Below are positions 34,664-43,624 of a stretch of DNA of 56,690 bases, in pieces (the first letter of the stretch is position 1; each line of letters opens with the position of its first letter). The notes under the pieces were generated by a model. That model saw only the letters and a program-made list of their open reading frames with translations, was not told the DNA's origin and did not search any database. The position numbers were made by a program, and so were the translations under genes. Source of the DNA: an uncultured Clostridia bacterium (lineage in GTDB: Bacteria; Bacillota; Clostridia; Christensenellales; Borkfalkiaceae); assembly GCA_934271735.1 (NCBI GenBank), contig CAKQSB010000014.1:1-56690 (forward strand), read 5' to 3'.

Positions 34664-35229
34664 TTTATCTGAGCCTTTTCCTCAATTTTTTTAAAATCGG
34701 CGCGGTTTCGTTCGGCGGGGGCTTGGGAATGATCGCCCTCATAAAAGAAACGGTGATATCAAGCGGCTGGCTAACGGAATCGGCATTTCTCGATTTCGTC
34801 GCCGTGGCGGAATCCACCCCCGGACCTCTCGCCGTGAACGTAGCGACTTTCGTAGGCTCGTCCGTCGGCGGATTTTTCGGAGCGCTGGTCGCGACCGTCG
34901 GCGTTGTTCTGCCGTCGTTTTTCGTGATACTTTTCATTGCCGCGATATTCAAAAACCTTTTGAAATTAAAAATCGTAAACGCCGCGCTCTCGGCTCTTCG
35001 CCCCGCGATAACCGCCCTTATTTTAGCGACGGGAATCACGATGATTTTAAGCGTAGTGTTCGGGTTTTCCAAAATCGGCGACGAGTTTTCTCCCGATTTA
35101 AAAGGAATAATTTTATTCGTTTTGCTTGCGATTTGCTCCGTTATTTACAAGAAAATAACGAAAAAAAGCCTTTCGCCGATACTTCTTATCGTTATTTCCG
35201 CAATTTACGGTTTGATATTTTACGCGTGA
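34660..35229 (+). CDS. chrA: Chromate transporter family protein, second half
   Basis: Second short-chain CHR protein of 189 residues. VSFGGGLGMIALIKE and AVAESTPGPLAVNVATFVGS repeat the CHR hallmark in the opposite-topology partner. It starts within the stop codon of the first half (4-bp overlap). Its 3' end overlaps the convergent coiled-coil ORF by 10 bp. Confidence 0.9.
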   Translation: MIYLSLFLNFFKIGAVSFGGGLGMIALIKETVISSGWLTESAFLDFVAVAESTPGPLAVNVATFVGSSVGGFFGALVATVGVVLPSFFVILFIAAIFKNLLKLKIVNAALSALRPAITALILATGITMILSVVFGFSKIGDEFSPDLKGIILFVLLAICSVIYKKITKKSLSPILLIVISAIYGLIFYA

Positions 35230-35477
35230 TTTTGCCCGCTTACGCTATTTTGCAACGCTATGTTATTAAACGCTTCGTTTTCGGCTTTTAACATAGCGTT
35301 TTCTTTTTCGAGCCTTTTTATCTCCGCTTTCAGAACGGCGTTTTCCCGCCTTAAACTCTTTGCGATTTTATCGTATAACAAGTTTATTTCGGCTTTTAAC
35401 TGTTCTAAAATCATATCTTTTTTACGAGTTTCGGCAACTTTTCTTTCGTTTGCGCAACTTTTGAAATCTATTTCCAT
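35220..35477 (-). CDS. Small coiled-coil protein, 85 aa
   Basis: Not recognised. The reading starting MEIDFKSCANERKVAE at 35477 continues as a regular heptad coiled coil (LKAEIKRLEKENAMLKAE). That is hard to obtain by chance. No clear Shine-Dalgarno is present and the 3' end overlaps the chromate-transporter gene. A longer reading reaches into the divergent gene and is less likely. Confidence 0.5.
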   Translation of the reverse strand: MEIDFKSCANERKVAETRKKDMILEQLKAEINLLYDKIAKSLRRENAVLKAEIKRLEKENAMLKAENEAFNNIALQNSVSGQNHA

Positions 35478-35487
35478 ATTACGATTA

Positions 35488-35516
35488 TTGACATGTTTTT
35501 TATCCGCGATACATAT
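35488..35516 (+). promoter_or_regulatory. Possible promoter of the 35545 gene
   Basis: TTGACA (35488-35493), 17 bp, ACATAT; a better TATAAG sits 3 bp further, giving a 20-bp spacer. Confidence 0.4.
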
Positions 35517-35544
35517 AAGCGGACTTTTTTGAATAATTTGTAGT

Positions 35545-36483
35545 ATGTATTTATATTTTCTCTCAACGCCGCCGTGCGCGGTTAAATATAACGGAGAATA
35601 CATCGGGCGAGCGAGCGAAAACTACTCGGTGTACCCGTGCAAAAAGGGGCTTTACGAGTTTATCCCGCTTGCGCCCTTTTACGAAGAAACGTATTTTTTA
35701 TGGGAAGAAAAACAACTTAATGACAACAAAAACATTAAGATAATCGACTTATACGGCGGTTTTTTGATTATCCCGTCTTTTTCGAGGCGCGCTTTCGCGG
35801 ACTTTAAAGAACTGTTTTTCAAAACCGAAGAAGTCGGCGATTTTCAAGCCGAAATTCAGGTTTACGTTGAAAACGGCGTTAAAATCTCCGTGAGATGCGG
35901 AAAGGACAAATTAACCGAGGGCGTGCCGTTTTTGCCTGCGGCTTTAAACCTCGAAAAGGCTTATTTTTGCGGAAAAGGCTATATTCTCGCGTTTTTATCG
36001 GACAAAAAAACGGCGGCGTACGGTTTCGAACTCTCAAACGACGGAATAAGAACCATTTTCAAACGCCCGTGCGACGGTTATTCCGCTTCGGCCGACAGAG
36101 TTATTTTAACCGAAACAAAAAACGATATTTTAAAACATACCGTAACGACCCGCTGGAGTTTTTCGGACGGAGTTAAAATCGAAAGCGCGGAAATCCGAAG
36201 AGGTAAAGAACCTTATTCTCTGCCCGAAAAATTGTTGCCTTACGCATTTTTCGAGGAACTGAAACTCGGCAAAACCCCGACCGATTTTCTCGCGCCCGGG
36301 CTCCGCCCGAGGGCGGAAGATGTCAAAGCCTTCGCGGGGAATTTCGTTTCCGTTCTTCCGCCGCCGCATTTCAAACCGAACGATTACGTAACTCTTCTTT
36401 ACGAGGACAAAGCAGAGTACGCTAAGCTGAACCTTTCGGCAAGGCTTATCGACAACATAACGATTACTTCCGACGGAATTTAA
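35545..36483 (+). CDS. Hypothetical protein, 312 aa
   Basis: Not recognised. It begins MYLYFLSTPPCAVKYNGEYI, which resembles a short beta-hairpin reading 'x-Y-N-G-x-Y-I-G'. It continues with mixed beta-rich sequence, no signal peptide and no membrane segment. The Shine-Dalgarno is poor. A strong terminator follows the stop, supporting a single-gene transcript. An exact dispersed 13-mer at 35741-35753 encodes part of IIDLYGG. Confidence 0.65.
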   Translation: MYLYFLSTPPCAVKYNGEYIGRASENYSVYPCKKGLYEFIPLAPFYEETYFLWEEKQLNDNKNIKIIDLYGGFLIIPSFSRRAFADFKELFFKTEEVGDFQAEIQVYVENGVKISVRCGKDKLTEGVPFLPAALNLEKAYFCGKGYILAFLSDKKTAAYGFELSNDGIRTIFKRPCDGYSASADRVILTETKNDILKHTVTTRWSFSDGVKIESAEIRRGKEPYSLPEKLLPYAFFEELKLGKTPTDFLAPGLRPRAEDVKAFAGNFVSVLPPPHFKPNDYVTLLYEDKAEYAKLNLSARLIDNITITSDGI

Positions 36484-36517
36484 TTCGGCTCGGCGAAAAT
36501 CACAATAAACAACGAAC

Positions 36518-36561
36518 AACCCCGCCCGAACGCGTCAAGCAAGCCGTGTTCGGGCGGGGTT
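36518..36561. terminator. Strong bidirectional terminator
   Basis: AACCCCGCCCGAAC (36518-36531) pairs perfectly with GTTCGGGCGGGGTT (36548-36561), followed by TTATAAAA. It serves the convergent 35545 gene and hprK. Confidence 0.85.
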
Positions 36562-36656
36562 TTATAAAATTAAAATATTCGTCGTGACGAAAAACGCGTC
36601 GAAAAACGTGTCGAAAAAATTATTTTATTCTTCTCCGTCTCCTTATCTTGTTCTTC

Positions 36657-37586
36657 TCAGTCGCCGAAAACGCTCTGCATAAGATCGGCAGCAGGATCGT
36701 AACCTTCCTGTTTGAGCCTGAATTTGCGCGCGGCGGTTTCCAGAACTATCGGGATATTACGTCCGGGAGTTACGGGGATAACGACTTTCTGAATGTTTAT
36801 CCCGAGAATTTCCTCATACTGTTCGTTTATACCGATTCGGTCGTAATTTTTGCCTTGTTCCCATGGGGAAAGCTCGGCGATTATGTCCACGCCCTTGTCG
36901 GGTCTTACCGAACCCGGGCCGAACATTCTCTGAATATTTATAATTCCGATACCCCTTATTTCCATATAATAACGGATTTTTTCGGGTGATTTACCGATAA
37001 GCTGGTCGTTTATGTTTTTGATAATTACGGAATCGTCCGCAATGAGACGATGCCCGCGGTTGACGAGTTCCAGCGCGATTTCGCTTTTTCCCACGCCCGA
37101 TTTACCGGTTATAAGAATACCCACGCCGAAAACGTCCACTAAAACGCCGTGCATAACTTCCGTGGGAGCTAAAATTTCGCTTTGATAAATCGTGATGTCG
37201 TTTATTAAAACCGTGGTGATTTTCGGCGAGCCGAAAAGCGGGCAATTATATTTTTTCGCACCTTCGATTATTTCTTCCGTAAATTCGAGCCCTCTCGCGA
37301 TTATAAGGCACGGAATGTCCCTTTCGAACAAAGCCTCTATCATAGAAAGACGTTTTTCCTTACCGAGTTCTCTTAAATACTCTTTTTCGGCATGACCGAG
37401 AACCTGAATTCTCGTTGCGTCGAAATGTTTTAAGTATCCCGAAAGCTGCAATCCCGGTCGGGAAACGCTTATCGACTGAAGAGGAACTTCTCCTCTTCCT
37501 TCGAACACAACTTCGAGTTCGAGCGAACGCGCGAATTCCGCAACGCTCACCTTAACTATATCGTTTGCGACTTTTGTAGGTTTCAT
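36657..37586 (-). CDS. hprK: HPr kinase/phosphorylase
   Basis: Bifunctional enzyme phosphorylating and dephosphorylating HPr at Ser46, the central sensor of carbon catabolite control in low-GC Gram-positives. It has 309 residues. Walker A is LITGKSGVGKSE near 155-165. The signature RGIGIINIQRMFGPGSVR and the C-terminal PVTPGRNIPIVLETAA are diagnostic. AAAGGAG precedes the ATG. It overlaps uvrC by 4 bp, a linkage common in Clostridia. Confidence 0.97.
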   Translation of the reverse strand: MKPTKVANDIVKVSVAEFARSLELEVVFEGRGEVPLQSISVSRPGLQLSGYLKHFDATRIQVLGHAEKEYLRELGKEKRLSMIEALFERDIPCLIIARGLEFTEEIIEGAKKYNCPLFGSPKITTVLINDITIYQSEILAPTEVMHGVLVDVFGVGILITGKSGVGKSEIALELVNRGHRLIADDSVIIKNINDQLIGKSPEKIRYYMEIRGIGIINIQRMFGPGSVRPDKGVDIIAELSPWEQGKNYDRIGINEQYEEILGINIQKVVIPVTPGRNIPIVLETAARKFRLKQEGYDPAADLMQSVFGD

Positions 37587-39421
37587 TGATCGTTTTCTCC
37601 TTTTTTTTCGTGAAAATATGCGATGACGGCATCGGCTTGTTTGTCGCCTATACCCTCGGTTTCTTTAAGTTCTTCTTTGCTCGCCCGTTTTATGTTTTCA
37701 AGACTTCCGAATTTATCAATGAGGGCTTTTCTCTTCTTTTCGCCTATGCCTTCGATTTTCGTAAGCTCGGATTGAAGATTCGTCTTCTCGTGCGTGTGGC
37801 GGTGATAGGTTATCGCAAACCTGTGCGCTTCGTCTCTGAGCCTTTGAAGAAGTCTCAAACAGTAATCCCGTCTCGGCAAAACTATCGGTTCGGGCGAGGA
37901 AAGCGTGAAAATTTCCTCTTCCTTTTTCGCGAGCGAAATAAGATCGATATCGGTTATCCTCTTTGCGACGAAAACCTCTTCGACAGACGAAAGCTGACCT
38001 TTGCCGCCGTCGATAACGATAAGATCGGGTTTTGCGAATTTTTCCTCTTCGTCCGTGCCGAGCTTGGAAATTCTTCTCGACAAAACTTCTTTTAAACACG
38101 CGAAATCATCCGAGCCTTCCACTGTTTTTATGCGGAAACGCCTGTATTCCGTTTTATCGGCTTCGCCGTCCGTGAAAACGACCATCGAACCGACTTTATC
38201 CACGCCGCTGATATGCGAAATATCGTAACACTCGATTCTTTTCGGAACGTTTTTCAAAGAAAGCAGCTTTTTCATTTTAAGGCACGCCGCCGTTGTCATA
38301 TCGTCCTTGTGTTTTATCCTGTCGACCTCTTTTTCAAGGTAATCCTCGGCGTTTTCGATCGCCATTTCCACAAGTTTTCTCTTATCGCCCCTTTCGGGAA
38401 CGTAAATTCTTACCGACTTCGAGAACTCTTTTTTGAAATACCCCGAAAGAGCTTCCGCGTCCTGAACGGGAGCGGAAATCATAATTTCGTCCGGAAGTTC
38501 CACGCCCGAGGCGTAGTACTGCGTGATGAACGAAGAAATTCTTTCGCCGTTATCCTCTTCCGCGTCCGAAACGGCGAAATTCTTTCCGCCCTGCATTCTT
38601 CCGCTGCGGATAAACAGCATATTTATCGCGGCGTAAACACCGTTCGTCGCAACGGCGATAACGTCGGCGTTTACGAAACGATTGAGCGCGGTAATTCTTC
38701 TCAGCTTTATTTTATCGAGCATCTTAAGCCTGTCTCTGTATGAAAGCGCAAGCTCGAACTCCTCTATCTCGGAGCATCTTTCCATTCGCTCCTTTAAAAT
38801 CTCTTCGACCTTTTCGTCATCTCCGCCCAGAAAGTCGAGAGCCAAACGCACCCTTTCGTCGTACTCCTTTTCCGTACACTTTCCCGCGCACGGGGCAAGG
38901 CATTTGCCGATATGGTAATTAAGACATTCCCTTTTCGGCTTTTCGGGGTTGATAACCGTCTGGCAGGTTCTTATCATAAACGCCGTGTTAATAATTTCGA
39001 GCGTGTCTTTCACGTTCACGCCGCCCATAAACGGACCGAAATATCTCGCGCCGTCGCGTTTTATTTTTCTCGTGACCGTAAACGTAGGGAAATTCGCTTT
39101 TAAATCCACCTTAATGTAAGGGTACGTTTTGTCGTCCTTAAGAAGAATGTTGTATCTCGGCTTATGCTTTTTGATAAGATTGTTTTCGAGCGACAAAGCG
39201 TCGATTTCGGATTCGGTTATGATATAGTAAAAGTCGGCGATATTCGAAACCATCGCCGCAACCTTTTCGGTTTTTTGCGTGGAGTAAAAATATTGCTTTA
39301 CCCTGTTTTTCAGAACCTTGGCTTTTCCGACGTATATTATCTGCCCGCTACTGTCAAGCATAACGTAAACCCCGGGAGAGGTCGGCAGCATTTTTATTTT
39401 GCTTTCAAGTACTTCGTTCAT
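37583..39421 (-). CDS. uvrC: Excinuclease ABC subunit C
   Basis: Dual-incision nuclease of nucleotide excision repair, 612 residues. The GIY-YIG domain starts PTSPGVYVMLDSSGQIIYVG. The four cysteines of CLNYHIGKCLAPCAGKC follow. A UVR motif lies near 200-235. The RNase H-like domain has RIECYDISHISG and LIVIDGGKGQL. Tandem HhH at the C-terminus: IEGIGEKKRKALIDKFG and TEGIGDKQADAV. No Shine-Dalgarno precedes the ATG; the start is fixed by family alignment. The nested repeat element ends 33 bp upstream. Confidence 0.97.
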   Translation of the reverse strand: MNEVLESKIKMLPTSPGVYVMLDSSGQIIYVGKAKVLKNRVKQYFYSTQKTEKVAAMVSNIADFYYIITESEIDALSLENNLIKKHKPRYNILLKDDKTYPYIKVDLKANFPTFTVTRKIKRDGARYFGPFMGGVNVKDTLEIINTAFMIRTCQTVINPEKPKRECLNYHIGKCLAPCAGKCTEKEYDERVRLALDFLGGDDEKVEEILKERMERCSEIEEFELALSYRDRLKMLDKIKLRRITALNRFVNADVIAVATNGVYAAINMLFIRSGRMQGGKNFAVSDAEEDNGERISSFITQYYASGVELPDEIMISAPVQDAEALSGYFKKEFSKSVRIYVPERGDKRKLVEMAIENAEDYLEKEVDRIKHKDDMTTAACLKMKKLLSLKNVPKRIECYDISHISGVDKVGSMVVFTDGEADKTEYRRFRIKTVEGSDDFACLKEVLSRRISKLGTDEEEKFAKPDLIVIDGGKGQLSSVEEVFVAKRITDIDLISLAKKEEEIFTLSSPEPIVLPRRDYCLRLLQRLRDEAHRFAITYHRHTHEKTNLQSELTKIEGIGEKKRKALIDKFGSLENIKRASKEELKETEGIGDKQADAVIAYFHEKKGENDQ

Positions 39422-39453
39422 CTTAAAATACCTATGTTAACGAACTTATAGTT

Positions 39454-39752
39454 TAGCCATTTAAAACCCCAACAGAACTCGCCTTGAAGCCGTCTTTTCT
39501 ATGCTTTACGGCAAATCCGCCCTAGTAGTATTTGTATACGACGTCGGTCGCCTTTACCATAAATCATTAGAAAATACGGCTTCAAGGTTGCCCCATATAT
39601 TAAGTTGTCGTTACCGCAAATTTTCAGGCGTAGATTACATTTAAGGCAAGGCGTTTCCGCGGGTTAACGTAAAATGCAACTCCACAAATAAACAAAGAAT
39701 TAAGCGTAATCTACGCCTGAAAATCAAGTTTTGTCGGGGTTTTAAATGGCTA
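39454..39752. mobile_element. 299-bp nested inverted-repeat element (MITE-like or structured RNA)
   Basis: Outer ends TAGCCATTTAAAACCCC (39454-39470) and its exact complement (39736-39752) are 17 bp. Inside are two arms. CCTTGAAGCCGT (39482-39493) pairs with 39576-39587 and continues 7 bp after one mismatch. ATTTTCAGGCGTAGATTAC (39620-39638) pairs perfectly with 39706-39724. This folds as a three-way junction. No ORF, transposase or clear target-site duplication was seen. It lies between uvrC and cca. Confidence 0.6.
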
Positions 39753-39789
39753 CTTTTTAGTTATATTCAGCGACTGCTACAGCTCGGCT

Positions 39790-41169
39790 TCAACTCTGTT
39801 TTTTAAGTTTAATGAAATCTTTTTCGGCAGCGGCTTTCAGGCTTTCTTCGTCGTTCCCGAGGTTGTTTTCCATACAGGCGTTCAAAAGTTTTTCCATTTC
39901 TTCGCCTATCTCTTTACCCGAAAACCCTGTTTTTATAAGGTCTTCGCCGCTTATTTTAAGTTGCTTTATATCGTAAACTTCGCCATTTTCGATAATTTTT
40001 TCGGCGATAGCTCTTATTTTGTCGATTTCTTTCCCTTCTTTTTCCGCCAAAGCGGTTCCCTGGGCGGCATTATCGGCTTTTTTTACGTCCAGAAGGAGGA
40101 AAAAGCGTTCTTTTCCTATTTCGTTAAGCTTTTTTCTGTTTTTTATTTCGGAATCCGAAAGGCGGACGTCGTGATTTTTAACAAGGAAAACGACTTCTTC
40201 TCTGAACGCCGTCGGAGCTTTCAGTCTTCTTAAAATCTTATCCGTTTTTTCGGCGGAAACCTCGGGGTGTCCGTAAAAATGCCCCTCGCCGTCTCTCGTG
40301 AAAAAACAATCGGGCTTGCCGATATCGTGAAAAAACATCGTAAGGCGAAGTTCGGCTGTCGGTCTTATATATTCGACCGAACGGACGATATGTTCGTAAA
40401 CGTCGTACAAATGCCATTTGCTGTGCTGCTCGAACCCCACGCACGGCTTCATTTCGGGGATAATTTCGGTTATTATCTCGTGATAAAATAAAAGCGCGTT
40501 TTTAACGTTTTTTCCGCAAAGGGTTTTCGTAAACTCCGAAAAAATCCTTTCCGCGGACACGTTTTTAAGATTTTCTTTCAGCTCTTTCGCCGCCGCGTAC
40601 GTTTTTTCTTCGATAGTAAAACCGAGTTTCGAGGAAAACCGAACTGCCCTTAAAATTCTCAAAGCGTCCTCGGAAAATCTCTCGCGAGGGTCTCCCACGG
40701 TGCGGATAATTTCGTTTTTTAAATCGGATAAGCCGCCGTATAAGTCGATTAAACCCTCTTTTTCGTTGTAAGCAAGCGAATTCACGGTAAAGTCTCTCCG
40801 CTTTAAATCCTCGGCGAGATCGCTCACGAATTCCACGTTATCGGGGTGGCGATTGTCCGTATATCCGCTTTCTTTCCGAAATGTGGTTATCTCCACGGGG
40901 CAACCGTTCACGATAACGGTAACCGTTCCGTGTTTTATGCCCGTCTTAACAACTTTAAATCCCGAAAAGACTTTTTCGGTCTCATCGGGAAGGGCGGAAG
41001 TCGTTACGTCCCAGTCGGTTGCGGGATTTCCGAGAATATAATCTCTCACCGCTCCGCCCACGGCGTAAGCCGAAAATCCGTTTTTTTCGAGTTTGCCCAA
41101 AACAAATTTTATCGTTTCGGGAAGTTTTATCGTTAAATCGCGCGCCTTGAAATTCAAATTATTCGGCAT
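39790..41169 (-). CDS. cca: CCA-adding tRNA nucleotidyltransferase
   Basis: Adds or repairs the 3' CCA of tRNAs, 459 residues. The head domain has AYAVGGAVRDYILGNPATDW and the metal-binding DWDVTTSA. VEITTFRKESGY and LKRRDFTVNSLAYN are class II signatures. LRILRAVRFSSKLGF is the neck. An HD domain follows (MFFHDIGKP near 280). It is the last gene of glpK-hydrolase-cca with an 11-bp overlap. An exact dispersed 13-mer (40739-40751) lies inside, coding for LIDLYGG. Confidence 0.95.
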   Translation of the reverse strand: MPNNLNFKARDLTIKLPETIKFVLGKLEKNGFSAYAVGGAVRDYILGNPATDWDVTTSALPDETEKVFSGFKVVKTGIKHGTVTVIVNGCPVEITTFRKESGYTDNRHPDNVEFVSDLAEDLKRRDFTVNSLAYNEKEGLIDLYGGLSDLKNEIIRTVGDPRERFSEDALRILRAVRFSSKLGFTIEEKTYAAAKELKENLKNVSAERIFSEFTKTLCGKNVKNALLFYHEIITEIIPEMKPCVGFEQHSKWHLYDVYEHIVRSVEYIRPTAELRLTMFFHDIGKPDCFFTRDGEGHFYGHPEVSAEKTDKILRRLKAPTAFREEVVFLVKNHDVRLSDSEIKNRKKLNEIGKERFFLLLDVKKADNAAQGTALAEKEGKEIDKIRAIAEKIIENGEVYDIKQLKISGEDLIKTGFSGKEIGEEMEKLLNACMENNLGNDEESLKAAAEKDFIKLKKQS

Positions 41170-42085
41170 CGGAATCCCGCCTTTCCGAGATTACGGCATT
41201 TTCGAGAAAATCGCCCGTTTTCTTATATACGTCGGCTTTGGAAACGTCGTTTAAAAGTTCGTGTCTCACACCGTCGTAAAGAACCTTTTCAACCCTTTCC
41301 ACACCGACTTTATGCTTATAAAAATCGTAAAGCTTGTCCACGAGTTTGCCGTAGCCGCCGACGGGGTCGTCTTTTCCCGAAATAATCAGCATAGGCATAT
41401 CCGTGCGCACGTTTTTATAGTATTTTTTCTTGTAATTCTTGGCAAGATTTTTGAAAAACGACTTATAAAACGCATAAGAAAGAATAAAATTGCAGTCGGG
41501 GTGAGCGTCGTATTTTTCGCACTCTTCGACGAGAGACGATATAAACGTACCCTCTTTACACCTTTTATTGTACACGCCGAAAGAGTTTTTCGCGATGAAA
41601 TTCGCAGGCTTTTTGCTCTTACCGAAAGCGCAGCATAGCGAAGCTGCTATTTTACCGAAAAACGACGAGGCGTTATGAAGATACGCGCTTCCGCACAAAA
41701 CCGCCGCGCAGGCGTTTTCGGGATAACGTTCGATATAGGCTTGCGTTAAAAACGAGCCGTAACTATGCCCGAAAATAACAAACGGAAGATCGGGATAATT
41801 TTCTTTATACATTTTTGTGAGCGTTGCCATATCCTTGAGCGTATCCTCGAACATTTCACCGTCCGAATAGCCCGTTCTCCCGTCGGTAAGCCCATGACCC
41901 CTGTGATCGTCGCCGAAAACCAGAAATCCGCGATTTTTGAGATATTCGGCGAATTCGTCGTATCTCGCCGTGCTTTCCGCCATTCCGTGAGCTATCTGCA
42001 CAAGTCCTTTCGGCTCTGTCGTCGGCATCCATTCTCTATAACCGACTTTCTTTCCGTCATAAGAAACAAAAAATTTTTCAGTCAT
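41159..42085 (-). CDS. Alpha/beta hydrolase, monoacylglycerol lipase-like
   Basis: Serine hydrolase of 308 residues resembling lysophospholipase/monoglyceride lipase (Hydrolase_4). The oxyanion region is QIAHGMAESTARYDEFAEYL. GDDHRGHGLTDG follows. The nucleophile elbow is FGHSYGS (Ser near 107). Asp is in SGKDDPVGGYG and His in DGVRHELLND. No signal peptide. It overlaps glpK by 8 bp. A lipase next to glycerol kinase suggests that released glycerol is phosphorylated directly; that is inference from context. Confidence 0.88.
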   Translation of the reverse strand: MTEKFFVSYDGKKVGYREWMPTTEPKGLVQIAHGMAESTARYDEFAEYLKNRGFLVFGDDHRGHGLTDGRTGYSDGEMFEDTLKDMATLTKMYKENYPDLPFVIFGHSYGSFLTQAYIERYPENACAAVLCGSAYLHNASSFFGKIAASLCCAFGKSKKPANFIAKNSFGVYNKRCKEGTFISSLVEECEKYDAHPDCNFILSYAFYKSFFKNLAKNYKKKYYKNVRTDMPMLIISGKDDPVGGYGKLVDKLYDFYKHKVGVERVEKVLYDGVRHELLNDVSKADVYKKTGDFLENAVISERRDSDAE

Positions 42086-43556
42086 ATAAACACCTCTTTA
42101 CGGCTTTTTTCCAGCCTTCGTATAACTTTTCGTATTTTTCTTTATCTTTTTCCGCACCGCTAGGGGTAAATAATTTTTCGCAAATTCTAAGCGAAGATAT
42201 GTCTTCGGGTTTAATTATCCCCAGCCCCGCCGCACAAAGATACGCCGCACCGAGCGCCGTACTTTCCTTTTCCTCGGGTCTGTTCACGTTCACGCCGATA
42301 AGATTTGCCTGAAAATCCATCAGAAAATCGTTCGAAGAAGCTCCGCCGTCGCATTTAAGCTCGGAAAGCTTTCCGCCGCTTTCTTCCTCCATAACGCAAA
42401 CGAGATCTTTTGCGGAATAAGCTATCGCTTCCAAAGTAGCCCTCGTTATATGCGCCTTTGTCGAAGAACGGGTCAATCCCGTAATCATTCCCCTTGCTTC
42501 GGGATTCCAGTACGGCGCGCCGAGCCCCGTAAACGCGGGAACAACGTACACCCCCTCGGAAGAATTTACGCTCTTTGCCAAACCCTCGCTCTCTCCCGCG
42601 CGGCGGAAAAAACCGAGATTGTCTCTCAGCCACTGCACCGCGCTTCCCGCGTTGAAAACGCTGCCCTCGAACGCGTAAGAAACCTTGCCGCCGATACCGT
42701 AACCGACGGTCGTTACAAGCCCTTTTTGCGAGATAATCGACTTATAGCCCGTGTTATACAACATAAACAATCCCGTGCCGTAAGTGATTTTGCTATCGCC
42801 CTCGCTTAAGCACCCCTGCCCCACAAGCGCGGCTTGCTGATCGCCCGCGATACCGCACACGGGGATTTTAACGCCCTTATATTCAAACTCGCCGACCTTT
42901 TCGTCGGACATAACGATCTTCGGCAACGAATTTTCGGATATGCCGAAAATTTTTAAAAGTTCGTTATCCCACGCAAGCGTTTCGAGGTTGAAAAGCATAG
43001 TTCTCGACGCGTTTGTAACGTCGGTGACGAACGCTTTCCCGTTTGTGAGCTTGTAACAAAGAAAACTGTCCACCGTGCCGAAACAGAGTTCGCCCTTTTC
43101 GTTTTTGGATTTGATTTCGGGAACGTTATCCAAAAGCCACTTCATTTTGCTCGCCGAAAAATAAGCGTCGCAAACAAGCCCCGTTTTGCGGTGGATAAGT
43201 TCGCCGTATTTTTCGTTTATCCGCTCCATAAATTCCGCCGTTCGCCTGCACTGCCACACGATTGCGTTATAAAGCGGCTTGCCCGTCTTTTTATCCCAGG
43301 CGATAACCGTTTCTCTCTGATTTGTTATGCCTATGCCCTTAACTTCGCTTATATCGTCAAGGCTTTCCAGAATTTCGATTAGCGAAGCGAGCGTTTCGGC
43401 GTAAATTTCCGACGCGCTTTCTTCGACGTATCCGAGCTCGGGATAAAACTGCTTTATCCCCGAAGACTTCTGCGCGACTATTTTATTTTTTTCGAGATCA
43501 TACAGGATAGCGCGGGTACTCGTCGTTCCCTCGTCTATCGCCACAACGTAAGCCAT
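42078..43556 (-). CDS. glpK: Glycerol kinase
   Basis: ATP-dependent glycerol phosphorylation, 492 residues. AIDEGTTSTRAILYD, GITNQRETVIAWDKKTGKP, WQCRRTAEF, GDQQAALVGQ and the FGGY-type ECDGG-like region (LKCDGGASSNDFLMDFQAN) match GlpK. The loop before GDQQ reads VGEFEYKGVKIPVCGIA and is about three residues shorter than in Bacillus. It lacks the His of YHFFG that HPr phosphorylates there, so PTS activation may be absent. First gene of glpK-lipase-cca, with its own promoter. An exact dispersed 13-mer lies at 42734-42746. Confidence 0.96.
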   Translation of the reverse strand: MAYVVAIDEGTTSTRAILYDLEKNKIVAQKSSGIKQFYPELGYVEESASEIYAETLASLIEILESLDDISEVKGIGITNQRETVIAWDKKTGKPLYNAIVWQCRRTAEFMERINEKYGELIHRKTGLVCDAYFSASKMKWLLDNVPEIKSKNEKGELCFGTVDSFLCYKLTNGKAFVTDVTNASRTMLFNLETLAWDNELLKIFGISENSLPKIVMSDEKVGEFEYKGVKIPVCGIAGDQQAALVGQGCLSEGDSKITYGTGLFMLYNTGYKSIISQKGLVTTVGYGIGGKVSYAFEGSVFNAGSAVQWLRDNLGFFRRAGESEGLAKSVNSSEGVYVVPAFTGLGAPYWNPEARGMITGLTRSSTKAHITRATLEAIAYSAKDLVCVMEEESGGKLSELKCDGGASSNDFLMDFQANLIGVNVNRPEEKESTALGAAYLCAAGLGIIKPEDISSLRICEKLFTPSGAEKDKEKYEKLYEGWKKAVKRCLYD

Positions 43557-43595
43557 TTTCCGTCCCTTTTACTTTTTATAAAATTTTCTTTTTAT

Positions 43596-43624
43596 ATTGT
43601 ATAACAAAACCCGAAGTTTTTCAA
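43596..43624 (-). promoter_or_regulatory. Promoter of the glpK operon
   Basis: Minus strand TTGAAA (43619-43624), 17 bp, TACAAT (43596-43601). Confidence 0.65.

Noticed and set aside
39454..39752. Complete insertion sequence
   Set aside because: Only 299 bp, no transposase frame and no clear target duplication.
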